From NCBI RefSeq assembly GCF_002979455.1, contig NZ_PCOU01000032.1, positions 1 through 62,965 on the forward strand: 62,965 nt of DNA, in the 5' to 3' direction. Below the pieces are notes generated by a model that saw only the letters and a list, made by a program, of their open reading frames with translations, ran no database searches and was not told where the DNA came from. Both the position numbers and the translations under genes were made by a program. This document shows, in pieces, positions 36,713 to 45,144 of the stretch (the stretch's first letter is position 1; each line of letters starts with the position of its first letter). The stretch is from Chryseobacterium sp. MYb7 (GTDB taxonomy: Bacteria > Bacteroidota > Bacteroidia > Flavobacteriales > Weeksellaceae).

Positions 36713-36878
36713 AACGCAAAGTTTTAATCTGAGATACTTTTGAATGCAAGGGAGCAAAGATGGAATCAATAGAATTGATTCTTTCTAAGCATTCGTATTA
36801 TCAATTAGCTTCATCAGCGACTTTATCGCCTTTCTTTGCTTCCTGAGATAATAGATCAAATTAAATAATCTTTGCGTT
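36713..36878. repeat. Dispersed repeat with AACGCAAAG ends, copy 1
   Basis: Ends in inverted repeats AACGCAAAG (36713-36721) and CTTTGCGTT (36870-36878). Its internal sequence GGGAGCAAAGATGGAATCAA recurs in reverse orientation at 52073-52243. This and the preceding repeat fill the 600-base gap between the convergent receptor and GH3 genes. Confidence 0.75.
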
Positions 36879-37019
36879 TAAAAAAACTTTATCCCACAAA
36901 ATTAACAGGTCTAAAAATATCGTAATTCGCGGTATAAATACAAAAACAGATTCCAATTGGAATCTGTTTGCATTCTATCAAATAATTATTAAATAGAGTT
37001 TATACTCTTAACTCTCAGT

Positions 37020-39284
37020 TTATTTAAGTGTAAATTTCACTTTTGTTTTAATGGCATCCGAAGAATTTCCAATCAGTGCTTCAAAATCTCCCGGTTCAGC
37101 TACCCAGTCGTGTTTTTGAGCATCAAAGAAACTTAAAGCTGTTTTATCAATGGTGAAAGTAACTTCTTTCTGTTCTCCAGGATTCAGATATACTTTTTCA
37201 AAACCTTTCAGTTCTTTTGCGGGACGTGGAACTGATGATTTTAAATCACTGATGTAAAGCTGTGCAACTTCTGCACCTGCCTTTTTACCCGTATTTTTCA
37301 CAGTTACTGTAAACGTAATTTTACCATCTTGTGAAATGGTGGTCTGATCTGCTTTTGCTTTTCCGAATTCAAAAGTTGTATAGCTCAGTCCATGACCGAA
37401 ACTGAACAGAGGTTTTATATTTTTAGTATCATGCCAGCGGTAACCTACAAAAACACCTTCGTTGTAAGTAATGTTGATAGGATTTTTCTGATCTTTACCT
37501 TTTCCTGCTGCCAATTCATCTTTCTGTCCCGGATATTCTCCAAGTTGATGTGCTGAGTTGTCTTCAAGTTTTACAGGAAATGTAAACGGAAGTTTTCCTG
37601 ACGGATTTGCATCACCTGCCAGAATAGAGGCGATAGAATTTCCAGCTTCAGAACCCAGATACCACGACTGTAAAACGGTGGGAACTTCTTTAATCCACGG
37701 CATAGCTACAGCATTTCCGGAAACCAAAACAACAGCAAGATTTTTATTCGCTTTTGCCAGAGCAGAGATTACATGATCCTGATTATAAGGAAGGCCGTAG
37801 CTTTTTCTGTCGTTTCCTTCACTGTCCTGGAAGTCGGCTTTATTCAGACCTCCAACGAAAATCACATAATCTGATTTTTTTGCCAATTCTACAGCTTCAT
37901 TCAGTAATTCGGCTTCAGAACGGGTATCTTTTAAATCCTGTCCGGATTTTACCCCATTATATTCACCTCCGATATCTCCTACATAACCCCTCGCATATTG
38001 TACGTCGGCCTGTTTTCCAAACCTGGATTTGATTCCGTCCAGAGGTAGAGCTTCGTATTTCACTTTTAATGATGAAGAACCTCCACCCACAGTCATTATT
38101 TTAATGGCATTTTCTCCAATAACCGCTATTTTTTTAGCTTTATTAAGGTCAATAGGAAGAATGTTACCCTGATTTTTTAATAAAACGATTCCTTCTTCAC
38201 CAATTTCTTTTGCAACCGCTTTATGCTCTTCAGAAGCAATATTTCCGAAAGGTTTGTTACGGTTCATCGTAGTTTTATAGGCAAGACGAAGCAATCTTGT
38301 TACCTTGTCATCAAGTTCTGCAGTGCCTACTTTTCCTGCTTTAATCAGGTCAAGATAAGGCTTTGCCAGATAGTAGTTGTCATAGGCATTTTTAGTTCCG
38401 GCAGAAAGCCCGTTGGTCCAAGATCCGAATTCCAGATCAAGACCGTTGTGAATCGCCTGTTCCGTGTTGTTTACAGCACCCCAGTCGGAGACTACAACGC
38501 CTTTATAATTCCATTCTTTCTTTAAAATATCATTTAACAGATATTGATTCTGGCTGGCGTACTGACCTTTGTACATATCGTAAGCACCCATGATTGTCCA
38601 TGAATCACCTTCTGTCACCGCTGCTTTGAAAGGGGGAAGATAAATTTCATAAAGGGCTCTGTCATCTACATTTACATTGCTCGTATGACGGAACATCTCC
38701 TGATTGTTCAGAGCATAATGTTTCACAGAAGTTGCTACTCCATTAGACTGCACCCCTTTAATATAAGGAACCACCATTTTTGAAGTCAGATAAGGATCTT
38801 CACCCATGTATTCAAAATTTCTTCCGTTCAGCGGAGTTCTGTAAATATTCACTCCAGGTCCCAGAAGAATATCTTTTTTTCTGTAGCGGGCTTCTTCACC
38901 CAAAGCTTTACCATAATTCCATGACATTTTTTTATTCCATGTTGCGGATAAAGCAGTCACGGCAGGGTAGGCGATGATAGAGTCGTTGGTCCATCCGGCC
39001 TGATCCCATTCGTCCCACATTACTTCCGGACGTACCCCGTGAGGACCGTCGGTGGTCCAGAATTCCGGAATTCCCAATCTTGGAACGCCTGGTGAACTGA
39101 ATTTTGACTGTGCATGAAGCATTGCCACTTTCTCTTCCAGAGTCATTCTTGATAATGCATCCTGAATACGCTGTTCTACAGGTTTGGATTCATCTAAATA
39201 AACGGGAAGGGTATTATTAGTCTGAGCCATATAAGAAGCAGAAATAAAGGTGAATAAACTTATAATGACGGTTTTCTTTAACAT
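37020..39284 (-). CDS. bglX: Beta-glucosidase, glycoside hydrolase family 3
   Basis: A 754-residue secreted GH3 enzyme with signal peptide ending ASYMAQ. The N-terminal barrel carries the substrate-binding set (TDGPHGVRPE, GPGVNIYRTP, KHYALNNQE) and the nucleophile Asp in VVSDWGAVNNT. The second alpha/beta domain has IGENAIKIMTVGGGSSS and NEGVFVGYRWHDT. The C-terminus is a fibronectin III-like domain (ITFTVTVKNTGKKAGAEVAQ). It releases glucose from beta-glucosides in the periplasm. It stands alone with no polysaccharide-utilisation partners nearby. Confidence 0.93.
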   Translation of the reverse strand: MLKKTVIISLFTFISASYMAQTNNTLPVYLDESKPVEQRIQDALSRMTLEEKVAMLHAQSKFSSPGVPRLGIPEFWTTDGPHGVRPEVMWDEWDQAGWTNDSIIAYPAVTALSATWNKKMSWNYGKALGEEARYRKKDILLGPGVNIYRTPLNGRNFEYMGEDPYLTSKMVVPYIKGVQSNGVATSVKHYALNNQEMFRHTSNVNVDDRALYEIYLPPFKAAVTEGDSWTIMGAYDMYKGQYASQNQYLLNDILKKEWNYKGVVVSDWGAVNNTEQAIHNGLDLEFGSWTNGLSAGTKNAYDNYYLAKPYLDLIKAGKVGTAELDDKVTRLLRLAYKTTMNRNKPFGNIASEEHKAVAKEIGEEGIVLLKNQGNILPIDLNKAKKIAVIGENAIKIMTVGGGSSSLKVKYEALPLDGIKSRFGKQADVQYARGYVGDIGGEYNGVKSGQDLKDTRSEAELLNEAVELAKKSDYVIFVGGLNKADFQDSEGNDRKSYGLPYNQDHVISALAKANKNLAVVLVSGNAVAMPWIKEVPTVLQSWYLGSEAGNSIASILAGDANPSGKLPFTFPVKLEDNSAHQLGEYPGQKDELAAGKGKDQKNPINITYNEGVFVGYRWHDTKNIKPLFSFGHGLSYTTFEFGKAKADQTTISQDGKITFTVTVKNTGKKAGAEVAQLYISDLKSSVPRPAKELKGFEKVYLNPGEQKEVTFTIDKTALSFFDAQKHDWVAEPGDFEALIGNSSDAIKTKVKFTLK

Positions 39285-39468
39285 GATGCCTTTCTATTTG
39301 ATTAAAAACAAAAGTAAAGAAAATTTTTATTATCTCAAATTGAGAAAATAAATTTTAATGAATAAAAAAACTGTCCACATATTTGCAGACAGCTCATTGT
39401 TGAATATTTTTATTTGTAAAGAATGAAAAAGTGAAGAGAAGCATAGAAGGTAAAAAAACTACCCTTAC
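39285..39468. other. Short intergenic region
   Basis: AT-rich sequence between metQ and bglX, containing the bglX promoter. Nothing distinctive was seen. Confidence 0.3.
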
Positions 39469-39528
39469 ATACTCTCAAACCCTAAACCCCTCAAACTCGT
39501 ATCCCGAATCTCGAAACCCTCTCACTCA
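39469..39528 (-). repeat. Stop-abutting G-rich repeat after metQ
   Basis: Directly after the metQ stop the minus strand reads TGAGTGAGAGGGTTTCGAGA and continues to TTTGAGAGTATGTAAGGG. Copies with the same orientation to the upstream gene follow metI, the GNAT gene and the antiporter gene. Confidence 0.6.
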
Positions 39529-40338
39529 TTAATCCCATCCTTTCACGGCTCCACCCTTGAAAATTTCTTTGGCTTTCTTTTCCACTTCAGGAGATTGGTA
39601 GGCTTTTACAAAGTTTTTTACTTTCTGACTGTTTTTATTATCCTGTCTGGCCACTACCAGATTTACATACGGAGAGTCTTTATCTTCCATAAGGATTCCC
39701 TGTTTTTCAGAATCTAATCCTGCCTGAGCGGCAAAATTGTTATTGATAATCCCTACAACAACATCTCGGTCATCTAAAACCCTTGGGATCTGTGCGCCCT
39801 CAATCTCCATGATTTTCAGCTGTTTTGGATTTTCTGTGATATCTGTTACTTTTGGCAGAAGTCCTACACCTTCTTTTAATTTCAGCAGACCGCCTTTCTG
39901 CAGAAGAAGCAGAGAACGTCCTCCATTAGTTGGGTCATTGGGAATAACAACCGTGTTGCCTTCCTGCAGCTGACTGATATTTTTAATCTTTTTTGAATAT
40001 GCTATAATAGGATAAACAAATGTATTTCCTACAGGGACGAGGTTGTATCCTCTCTGCTTGGACTGTTCTGTCAAATAAGGAAGATGCTGAAAAGCATTGA
40101 CATCAATATCTCCATTTGTCAGGGCTTCATTGGGAACTACATAATCATTAAAAGGAATAAGTTCCACTTCCAGGTTATATTTATCCTTTGCTACCTTTTT
40201 GGCAACCTCAGCAATTTCCTGCTCCGGACCATAGGTAATTCCCACACGGATAAAGTTCGGATCATCTTTTCTTCCCGAACAAGCACAGAACAGTAGTATT
40301 CCTGCAGTTAATACACCAAAAATATTTATTTTTTTCAT
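39529..40338 (-). CDS. metQ: Methionine ABC transporter substrate-binding lipoprotein MetQ
   Basis: A 269-residue NlpA/MetQ protein with lipobox FCAC. Mature sequence motifs (IRVGITYGPEQEIAEVAKKV, DVNAFQHLPYL, NDPTNGGRSLLLLQKGG) are typical of D/L-methionine binding proteins. It is the last gene of the metNIQ operon, with an 87-base gap after metI that holds a G-rich repeat. Delivers methionine to the MetNI permease across the cytoplasmic membrane. Confidence 0.95.
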   Translation of the reverse strand: MKKINIFGVLTAGILLFCACSGRKDDPNFIRVGITYGPEQEIAEVAKKVAKDKYNLEVELIPFNDYVVPNEALTNGDIDVNAFQHLPYLTEQSKQRGYNLVPVGNTFVYPIIAYSKKIKNISQLQEGNTVVIPNDPTNGGRSLLLLQKGGLLKLKEGVGLLPKVTDITENPKQLKIMEIEGAQIPRVLDDRDVVVGIINNNFAAQAGLDSEKQGILMEDKDSPYVNLVVARQDNKNSQKVKNFVKAYQSPEVEKKAKEIFKGGAVKGWD

Positions 40339-40387
40339 TCTAATTTTTTATTTAAAATGGATGAAGACAGAGAACGAAAATAACTAG

Positions 40388-40425
40388 ATTAATAACTTTC
40401 TATACTCTCAAACCCTCAAACTTAA
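40388..40425 (-). repeat. Stop-abutting G-rich repeat after metI
   Basis: Minus strand after the metI stop reads TTAAGTTTGAGGGTTTGAGA then GTATAGAAAG, matching the repeat after metQ. Confidence 0.55.
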
Positions 40426-41082
40426 CTACCTGTGGTCAAAACTTTTTGATAAACGATCTCCCGCAAATTGTATAATGAAAACCAGCAGAACCAGTAGAAT
40501 CAATACCGTATTCATAATGACAATATCATAACCGATATAACCATATTGGTAACCAACCTGTCCAAGTCCACCTGCACCTACAGCACCGCCCATCGCAGAG
40601 TATCCTACAAGCGTAATCAAAGTGATCGTTGCATTATTGATTAAGGAAGGAAGCGCTTCGGGAAGCAATACTTTTCTAATGATCTGTAAAGGAGAAGCTC
40701 CCAGGGCTCTTGCCGTTTCTATAAGACCATGAGGAACCTCAATAAGGCTGTTCTCAACAAGTCTCGCGATAAACGGGGCTGCACCCACACTTAGCGGAAC
40801 CAAAGCTGCATTTACTCCAATAGAAGTTCCAGCCAGAATTCTGGTAAAAGGAATCATCCACACAATCAGAATAATAAAAGGGATTGCACGAAAAATATTA
40901 ACCAGAATAGATAATCCTCTGTGATAGACCACATTTTCCAGTAGTTGTCCTTTTCTGGTTAAAAATAACATGATTCCTACCGGAAGACCCAGCACAAATC
41001 CAAAAAAACCGGATAAAAATGTCATATAAACCGTTTCCCAGGTTCCTTTTGCCAAAAGGGCAATTACCGTATCACTAAGCAT
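40426..41082 (-). CDS. metI: Methionine ABC transporter permease MetI
   Basis: A 218-residue permease with about five helices. The EAA-type cytoplasmic loop (LIETARALGASPLQIIRKVL) couples it to the ATPase. Its start overlaps the end of metN by 8 bases, a sign of translational coupling. Forms the channel of the methionine importer. Confidence 0.95.
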   Translation of the reverse strand: MLSDTVIALLAKGTWETVYMTFLSGFFGFVLGLPVGIMLFLTRKGQLLENVVYHRGLSILVNIFRAIPFIILIVWMIPFTRILAGTSIGVNAALVPLSVGAAPFIARLVENSLIEVPHGLIETARALGASPLQIIRKVLLPEALPSLINNATITLITLVGYSAMGGAVGAGGLGQVGYQYGYIGYDIVIMNTVLILLVLLVFIIQFAGDRLSKSFDHR

Positions 41083-42103
41083 ATCCTTTTACTGTATTTT
41101 GAATTTTATTTTGGTTGAAATAATAGATCGCTTGTTGGTTTTCTTCCTCTTCACCCTGAAGCTGCAGCAGAAGTTTTCCAAAATTGGAATTTCCGAAATA
41201 TTCTACGTCAGCCTTTAAAAGTTTATAAGGGATTTTATATTGATTGTATAGAGTTGAAAGAATCTGTTCAACAGTGATGTTTTCGTTAAGTTCTATTTCG
41301 ACCAGCGGAAATAAACCTTCTTTGGGTTCTTTCTGCAGTCTGTTGCTGAGTTCCTGTGGCAGGGTCATAATGTCTGAATTTATAAATTGCCGGATTATCG
41401 GGTTCTCTTTGTCCGAAATAATCTCGCTTAAAGTTCCTTTTGTTAATAATTTTCCTTGGTCTATCACTGCAACGTGGTTGCAGACCGCTTTGATCACTTC
41501 CATTTCGTGGGTAATTAAAAGGATGGTAATTCCCAGTCTCTGATTGATATCTCTTAAAAGCTGTAAGATAGATTGCGTTGTAGCCGGATCCAGTGCGCTG
41601 GTTGCTTCATCGCAAAGCAGAAGGTGAGGATCATTGGCCAGGGCCCTTGCAATGGCTACCCTTTGTTTTTGCCCTCCCGAAAGACTTCTGGGATAATCAT
41701 TGGCTTTATCTTCAAGCCCTACGATCTTCAGTAATTCATTGACTTTTCTTTTGATTTCATCCTTGCTGCTATGGTCCAGTTCCAGAGGTAGCGCTACATT
41801 ATCAAAAACAGTTCTCGAAGAAAGAAGGTTAAAATGCTGGAAGATCATTCCGATTTTTTTACGTTCCTCAGCCAGTTGCTTAGAATTGAGCTGGGTAAAA
41901 TCTTTACCATTAATAATAATCTGCCCTTCATCCGGTCTTTCCAGTAAATTGACTGTACGGATCAGGGTACTTTTTCCTGCACCCGAAAAACCGATGATTC
42001 CTACAATATCTCCTTTCTCTATATTTAAACTCACCTTATCCAGTGCCTTAAAGGACTGTTTTTTCTGGTGAAATGTTTTCGATATGTTTCTGATCTCTAT
42101 CAT
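41075..42103 (-). CDS. metN: Methionine ABC transporter ATPase MetN
   Basis: A 342-residue ATPase with Walker A GFSGAGKST, ABC signature LSGGQKQRVAIARA and Walker B LLLCDEATSALD. The C-terminal 80 residues form the NIL regulatory domain that binds methionine and inhibits transport. First gene of metNIQ. The DMT exporter gene ends 18 bases upstream, so both may share the transcript started at 43334-43341. No SAM riboswitch was recognised upstream. Confidence 0.96.
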   Translation of the reverse strand: MIEIRNISKTFHQKKQSFKALDKVSLNIEKGDIVGIIGFSGAGKSTLIRTVNLLERPDEGQIIINGKDFTQLNSKQLAEERKKIGMIFQHFNLLSSRTVFDNVALPLELDHSSKDEIKRKVNELLKIVGLEDKANDYPRSLSGGQKQRVAIARALANDPHLLLCDEATSALDPATTQSILQLLRDINQRLGITILLITHEMEVIKAVCNHVAVIDQGKLLTKGTLSEIISDKENPIIRQFINSDIMTLPQELSNRLQKEPKEGLFPLVEIELNENITVEQILSTLYNQYKIPYKLLKADVEYFGNSNFGKLLLQLQGEEEENQQAIYYFNQNKIQNTVKGYA

Positions 42104-42121
42104 TCTGATTTTGTATACTGT

Positions 42122-43120
42122 TTAAATTGGCTGATATGGTCTGCCTGCTCTGTTAAAAAACCTTCTTACTCTTCTGATTTTTACCTTTGACCGTTTTGAA
42201 AGTCTGAAATACTTGGTGACATTCGTTAGAAGTACTCCCAGCAATATGATGAATAAACCATACAGCTGACCTCCATTGATGCTTTGGCTGGCAACAATCC
42301 AACCTGCAATCACTGTTACAATAGGATTGATATAGGTGTGGGTGCTTACCAAGGCAGCGGGTTTTACGGACAGAAGCCAAATGTACGACAAATAAGCGAC
42401 TATCGATCCAAAGAAGATCAAAAATAGAACTCCAAACCATGCCGATAATGGAACAGCAGCAACTGAAAAATCAGTCCATTCTTTTCTTAAAAAAGAAATT
42501 AAAAAAGAAGCTAATCCCGCTACTATAAGCTGTTGAGCAATATTCATAAAGGTAGATTGGGAAGCCGGATTTTTCTTTGAATATAGAGAACCAAGTACCC
42601 ATGCGATGGAACTTAACCCCAATACTACAAACGCTGTGATACGAAGGTTTCCATTAGCAATGGCATGCGCTGCATTTGAATTTACGCTGCCTTTTAAAAA
42701 CATAATCAATCCTGCAAATCCAATGGCCAATCCTATTGGAATGAATTTATCTGAAAAATAATATTTCCAATTTTTTCTGTCGATTGCAATAAACCAGAAT
42801 GGCCCGGTTGCAATAGAAATTGCTGCCTCAGGAGCCGTTACATATTGTTCTCCCCAGGCTACCAGCCCTGTTCCTCCGGTAAGAATAAGAATACCGGTAA
42901 TTGCATTTTTCTTCCAGTTGATCAGAGAGTTTGCTTTTTCTCCTTTAGAAAGAAGATATCCTATCATCAGAATTCCGGCAACCAGAAATCTTAATCCTGA
43001 AAGAATAAATGGCGGAAAACCTTTTAAGCCAAATGAAATAGCTAAAAACGTAATTCCCCATATCACATAGATGTTTGTAAAAGCCAATGGAATCAACCAT
43101 TTGTTTTTAGAATTGTTCAT
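42122..43120 (-). CDS. EamA/DMT family exporter
   Basis: The preferred ATG (MNNSKNKWLIPLAF) gives 332 residues; a longer frame starts at TTG 43150 directly after a terminator and is less likely. The protein has ten helices in two EamA repeats (ALCMSS-like first helix replaced here by TNIYVIWGITFLAISFG, second repeat near GSLYSKKNPASQSTFMNIAQ). EamA proteins export amino acids and their derivatives, cysteine among them. Its gene is placed between a Met/Cys-rich small ORF and metNIQ, suggesting a link to sulphur amino acids. Confidence 0.88.
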   Translation of the reverse strand: MNNSKNKWLIPLAFTNIYVIWGITFLAISFGLKGFPPFILSGLRFLVAGILMIGYLLSKGEKANSLINWKKNAITGILILTGGTGLVAWGEQYVTAPEAAISIATGPFWFIAIDRKNWKYYFSDKFIPIGLAIGFAGLIMFLKGSVNSNAAHAIANGNLRITAFVVLGLSSIAWVLGSLYSKKNPASQSTFMNIAQQLIVAGLASFLISFLRKEWTDFSVAAVPLSAWFGVLFLIFFGSIVAYLSYIWLLSVKPAALVSTHTYINPIVTVIAGWIVASQSINGGQLYGLFIILLGVLLTNVTKYFRLSKRSKVKIRRVRRFFNRAGRPYQPI

Positions 43121-43152
43121 TTTTATTTTTTTTGATGTTGTTGTGTTCAATG

Positions 43153-43183
43153 AAAAAAGGCTCTACACCGTGGTAGAGCCTTT
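43153..43183 (-). terminator. Intrinsic terminator between small ORF and exporter gene
   Basis: GGCTCTAC (43159-43166) and GTAGAGCC (43173-43180) form a perfect 8-bp stem with six-base loop. On the minus strand it is followed by six T. A-T pairs extend the stem. It lies just before the exporter start, as expected of an attenuator. Confidence 0.85.
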
Positions 43184-43208
43184 AAAATATATTTAAATAA
43201 AAGTAAGG

Positions 43209-43307
43209 TTAACCACAGTATTCTTGATGCATAGGCATACAGATATCCTTCATCATATTTTTGATGGTATGTTTACTTGTTGAATTATTCTTTAGTTCTG
43301 TGCTCAT
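43209..43307 (-). CDS. 32-residue Met/Cys-rich small ORF, possible leader peptide
   Basis: ATG at 43305-43307, stop TAA at 43209-43211. The peptide begins MSTELKNNSTSKHTIKN and ends MMKDICMPMHQEYCG: five Met in 32 residues (including the initiator), two Cys and a His in the last third. A strong -7 element TATATTTG lies 27 bases before the start and AGGAA about 10 bases before. An intrinsic terminator follows 26 bases after the stop, and then the exporter and metNIQ. This is the layout of a leader peptide with attenuation by Met or Cys supply. It may instead be a small secreted or metal-binding peptide. No known family recognised. Confidence 0.55.
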   Translation of the reverse strand: MSTELKNNSTSKHTIKNMMKDICMPMHQEYCG

Positions 43308-43333
43308 TTTGTTTTATTTCCTGAATACGTTTG

Positions 43334-43341
43334 CAAATATA
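43334..43341 (-). promoter_or_regulatory. -7 promoter element for small ORF and exporter
   Basis: On the minus strand the sequence is TATATTTG, a perfect TAnnTTTG. Predicted transcription start about 20 bases before the small ORF ATG. The -33 region is weak. Confidence 0.5.
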
Positions 43342-43631
43342 TAATATAATTCTTATTAGTCCACTAAAAAAGTAGGCTTTTTAAATATTAATTTATCGTT
43401 GATGAATTAAATTATTGGCAGTTAGTTGATTGTGTATTTTGTTTTTTGATTAATTCTAAAAATAATATAATCGTTTTATGTTTTTTCACTCAAGTAATAC
43501 TGAAATTACATCTTAATTGATGTTGTGGAAAAGATAAAATAAGCTGATATTTTTAAGAATTGTGTAAAGGCGGTTTTGTGTTCTTATTTAAACGTATGAT
43601 AAAACGATGTTGACCGAAAGGAAGCATTTGT
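43342..43631. other. Intergenic region between divergent genes
   Basis: AT-rich sequence between the small ORF and the dioxygenase operon. Apart from the promoter and operator listed separately, nothing distinctive was seen. Confidence 0.3.
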
Positions 43632-43663
43632 ATTTATTAAACTAGTTAAATGCACAGGATTTC
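43632..43663 (+). promoter_or_regulatory. Shared operator, copy 1 (before dioxygenase operon)
   Basis: Contains TTTATTAAACTAGTTAAATG and then CACAGGATTTC. The first 21 bases are identical to 50237-50257 before the pirin gene and the next 11 differ at only three. The centre AACTAGTT is palindromic, as for a MarR- or HxlR-type dimer site. It starts 66 bases before the dioxygenase ATG. Confidence 0.7.
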
Positions 43664-43697
43664 AGTTCACTGTAATTTAGCATCAAAATTAAAAGAC

Positions 43698-44630
43698 ATG
43701 GACAATAGAATATTAGGTCTGCATCATATTACTGCAATAGCAGACAATGCCAAAAGAAATTTAGATTTTTACACTCAGGTTTTAGGAGTAAGACTGGTAA
43801 AAAAAACAGTGAATTTTGACGATCCGGGAACGTACCATTTCTATTTTGGGAATGAAAGCGGAACACCGGGAACCATCCTTACTTTCTTTCCGTGGGAAGG
43901 AATTGGTAAAGGAAACAACGGAAGTGGAATGGCTACCCATATCGGATATTCAGTACCCAAAGGAAGCCTGGAATTCTGGAAAAACCGTTTACAAAGCTTT
44001 AATGTAAACGTAGAAGAAGGGGAAGTGTTTGGAGAAAAAATGATTTCTTTCAAAGATCCGGACGGCCTTCAGTTACAGTTTATAGAACCATCTGGTGATG
44101 ACAGCAGAAAAGTATGGACAACTGATGATATCAAGGATGAATATGCATTGAAAGGGTTTCATAATGTCACTTTAACCTTAAAAAAAGCAGATCCTACGAT
44201 CAAAGTTCTGACTGATGTTTTAGGTTACGATTTGCAGAAACAGGAAGGAGAAAGATACAGGTTCTCCACTGATGCCATTGATACTGCTAATCTTATAGAT
44301 ATTATTGAAAATGGTACAATTCCTGCCGGAAGAAATGCTGCCGGAACCAATCACCACATTGCTTTCAGGGTAAAAGATGACAATGTTCTGATGGAATATC
44401 GTGAGAAAGCATTATCTGCAGGACTGAGCATTACTCCGAAGATCAACAGAGATTATTTCTACTCCTTATATTTCCGTGAGCCGGGTGGTGTTCTATTTGA
44501 AATTGCAACCGACAATCCGGGATTTACTGTAGATGAACCTTTGAATGAGTTGGGAACAAATCTTAAGCTTCCTGCACAGTATGAAGGAATGCGTGATAAA
44601 ATAGAAAAAGCACTTCCGAACTTATCATAG
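43698..44630 (+). CDS. Ring-cleaving dioxygenase, MhqO-like (VOC family)
   Basis: The chosen ATG (MDNRILGLHHITAIA) gives 310 residues; a longer frame overlaps the operator. Two pairs of VOC modules are visible: LHHITAIADNAKRNLDFYTQ and FHNVTLTLKKADPTIKVLTD. Metal ligands are His in GLHHIT, His in NHHIAFR and Glu in GVLFEIATD. Relatives such as MhqO of Bacillus take part in resistance to quinones and other electrophiles. It heads an operon with a GNAT gene, a second dioxygenase and an esterase, and it carries the operator shared with the pirin gene. Confidence 0.9.
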   Translation: MDNRILGLHHITAIADNAKRNLDFYTQVLGVRLVKKTVNFDDPGTYHFYFGNESGTPGTILTFFPWEGIGKGNNGSGMATHIGYSVPKGSLEFWKNRLQSFNVNVEEGEVFGEKMISFKDPDGLQLQFIEPSGDDSRKVWTTDDIKDEYALKGFHNVTLTLKKADPTIKVLTDVLGYDLQKQEGERYRFSTDAIDTANLIDIIENGTIPAGRNAAGTNHHIAFRVKDDNVLMEYREKALSAGLSITPKINRDYFYSLYFREPGGVLFEIATDNPGFTVDEPLNELGTNLKLPAQYEGMRDKIEKALPNLS

Positions 44631-44688
44631 ATCATCGGCCAGCACTCATAAAGATGCTAATTTTGAATTAAGGATTAAAAACAAAAAA

Positions 44689-44985
44689 ATGGAAAGAACA
44701 GAAATAGTTTTAGAAGGAAGAAAAGGAGAAATCCAGCTTTTTTCAAACGATCATAAAGCGGGTAAAATGGATATTTCAGTCATTGGAAAAAAACTGACGG
44801 TTTATCATACCGAAGTAAATACTGAATATGAAGGAAAAGGCTTCGCTAAAATTTTATTAGAAAGATTGGTTTCCTACGCAAGAGAAAACGATTTGAAAAT
44901 TGCACCATTGTGTCCGTATGTTCACGCACAGTTCAAACGTCATCCGGAAGAATACAATGATGTGTGGATGAAGGAAGAACTCTAA
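44689..44985 (+). CDS. Small GNAT family acetyltransferase, YjdJ-like
   Basis: A 98-residue single-domain protein. The acetyl-CoA loop region is YEGKGFAKILLERLVSYARE and the C-terminal CPYVHAQFKRHPEEY is typical of the YjdJ/Gcn5-related short family, whose role is unclear. It lies 58 bases after the first dioxygenase gene and 159 before the second. A G-rich repeat follows its stop directly. Confidence 0.85.
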   Translation: MERTEIVLEGRKGEIQLFSNDHKAGKMDISVIGKKLTVYHTEVNTEYEGKGFAKILLERLVSYARENDLKIAPLCPYVHAQFKRHPEEYNDVWMKEEL

Positions 44986-45037
44986 GGAAATAGAGATTTG
45001 AGTGTCAGAAAGTGAGAATGTTTGAGAGTGTAAAGGC
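44986..45037 (+). repeat. Stop-abutting G-rich repeat after GNAT gene
   Basis: Plus-strand sequence after the stop contains GAGATTTGAGTGTCAG and TTTGAGAGTGTAAAGG, matching the repeats after metQ and metI. Confidence 0.5.
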
Positions 45038-45144
45038 AAATAAGCTTATTGTAAATTTGTCTTTACTTCTTTTTACGATTTCCTCTTTACTTTCTCCATC
45101 TTTTTTAACTTATCACAACAATTTTATTAACAACAATCAACACA

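Noticed and set aside
42104..43341. SAM or other riboswitch before metN
   Set aside because: No recognisable riboswitch core; the only structure is the short terminator hairpin near 43160.
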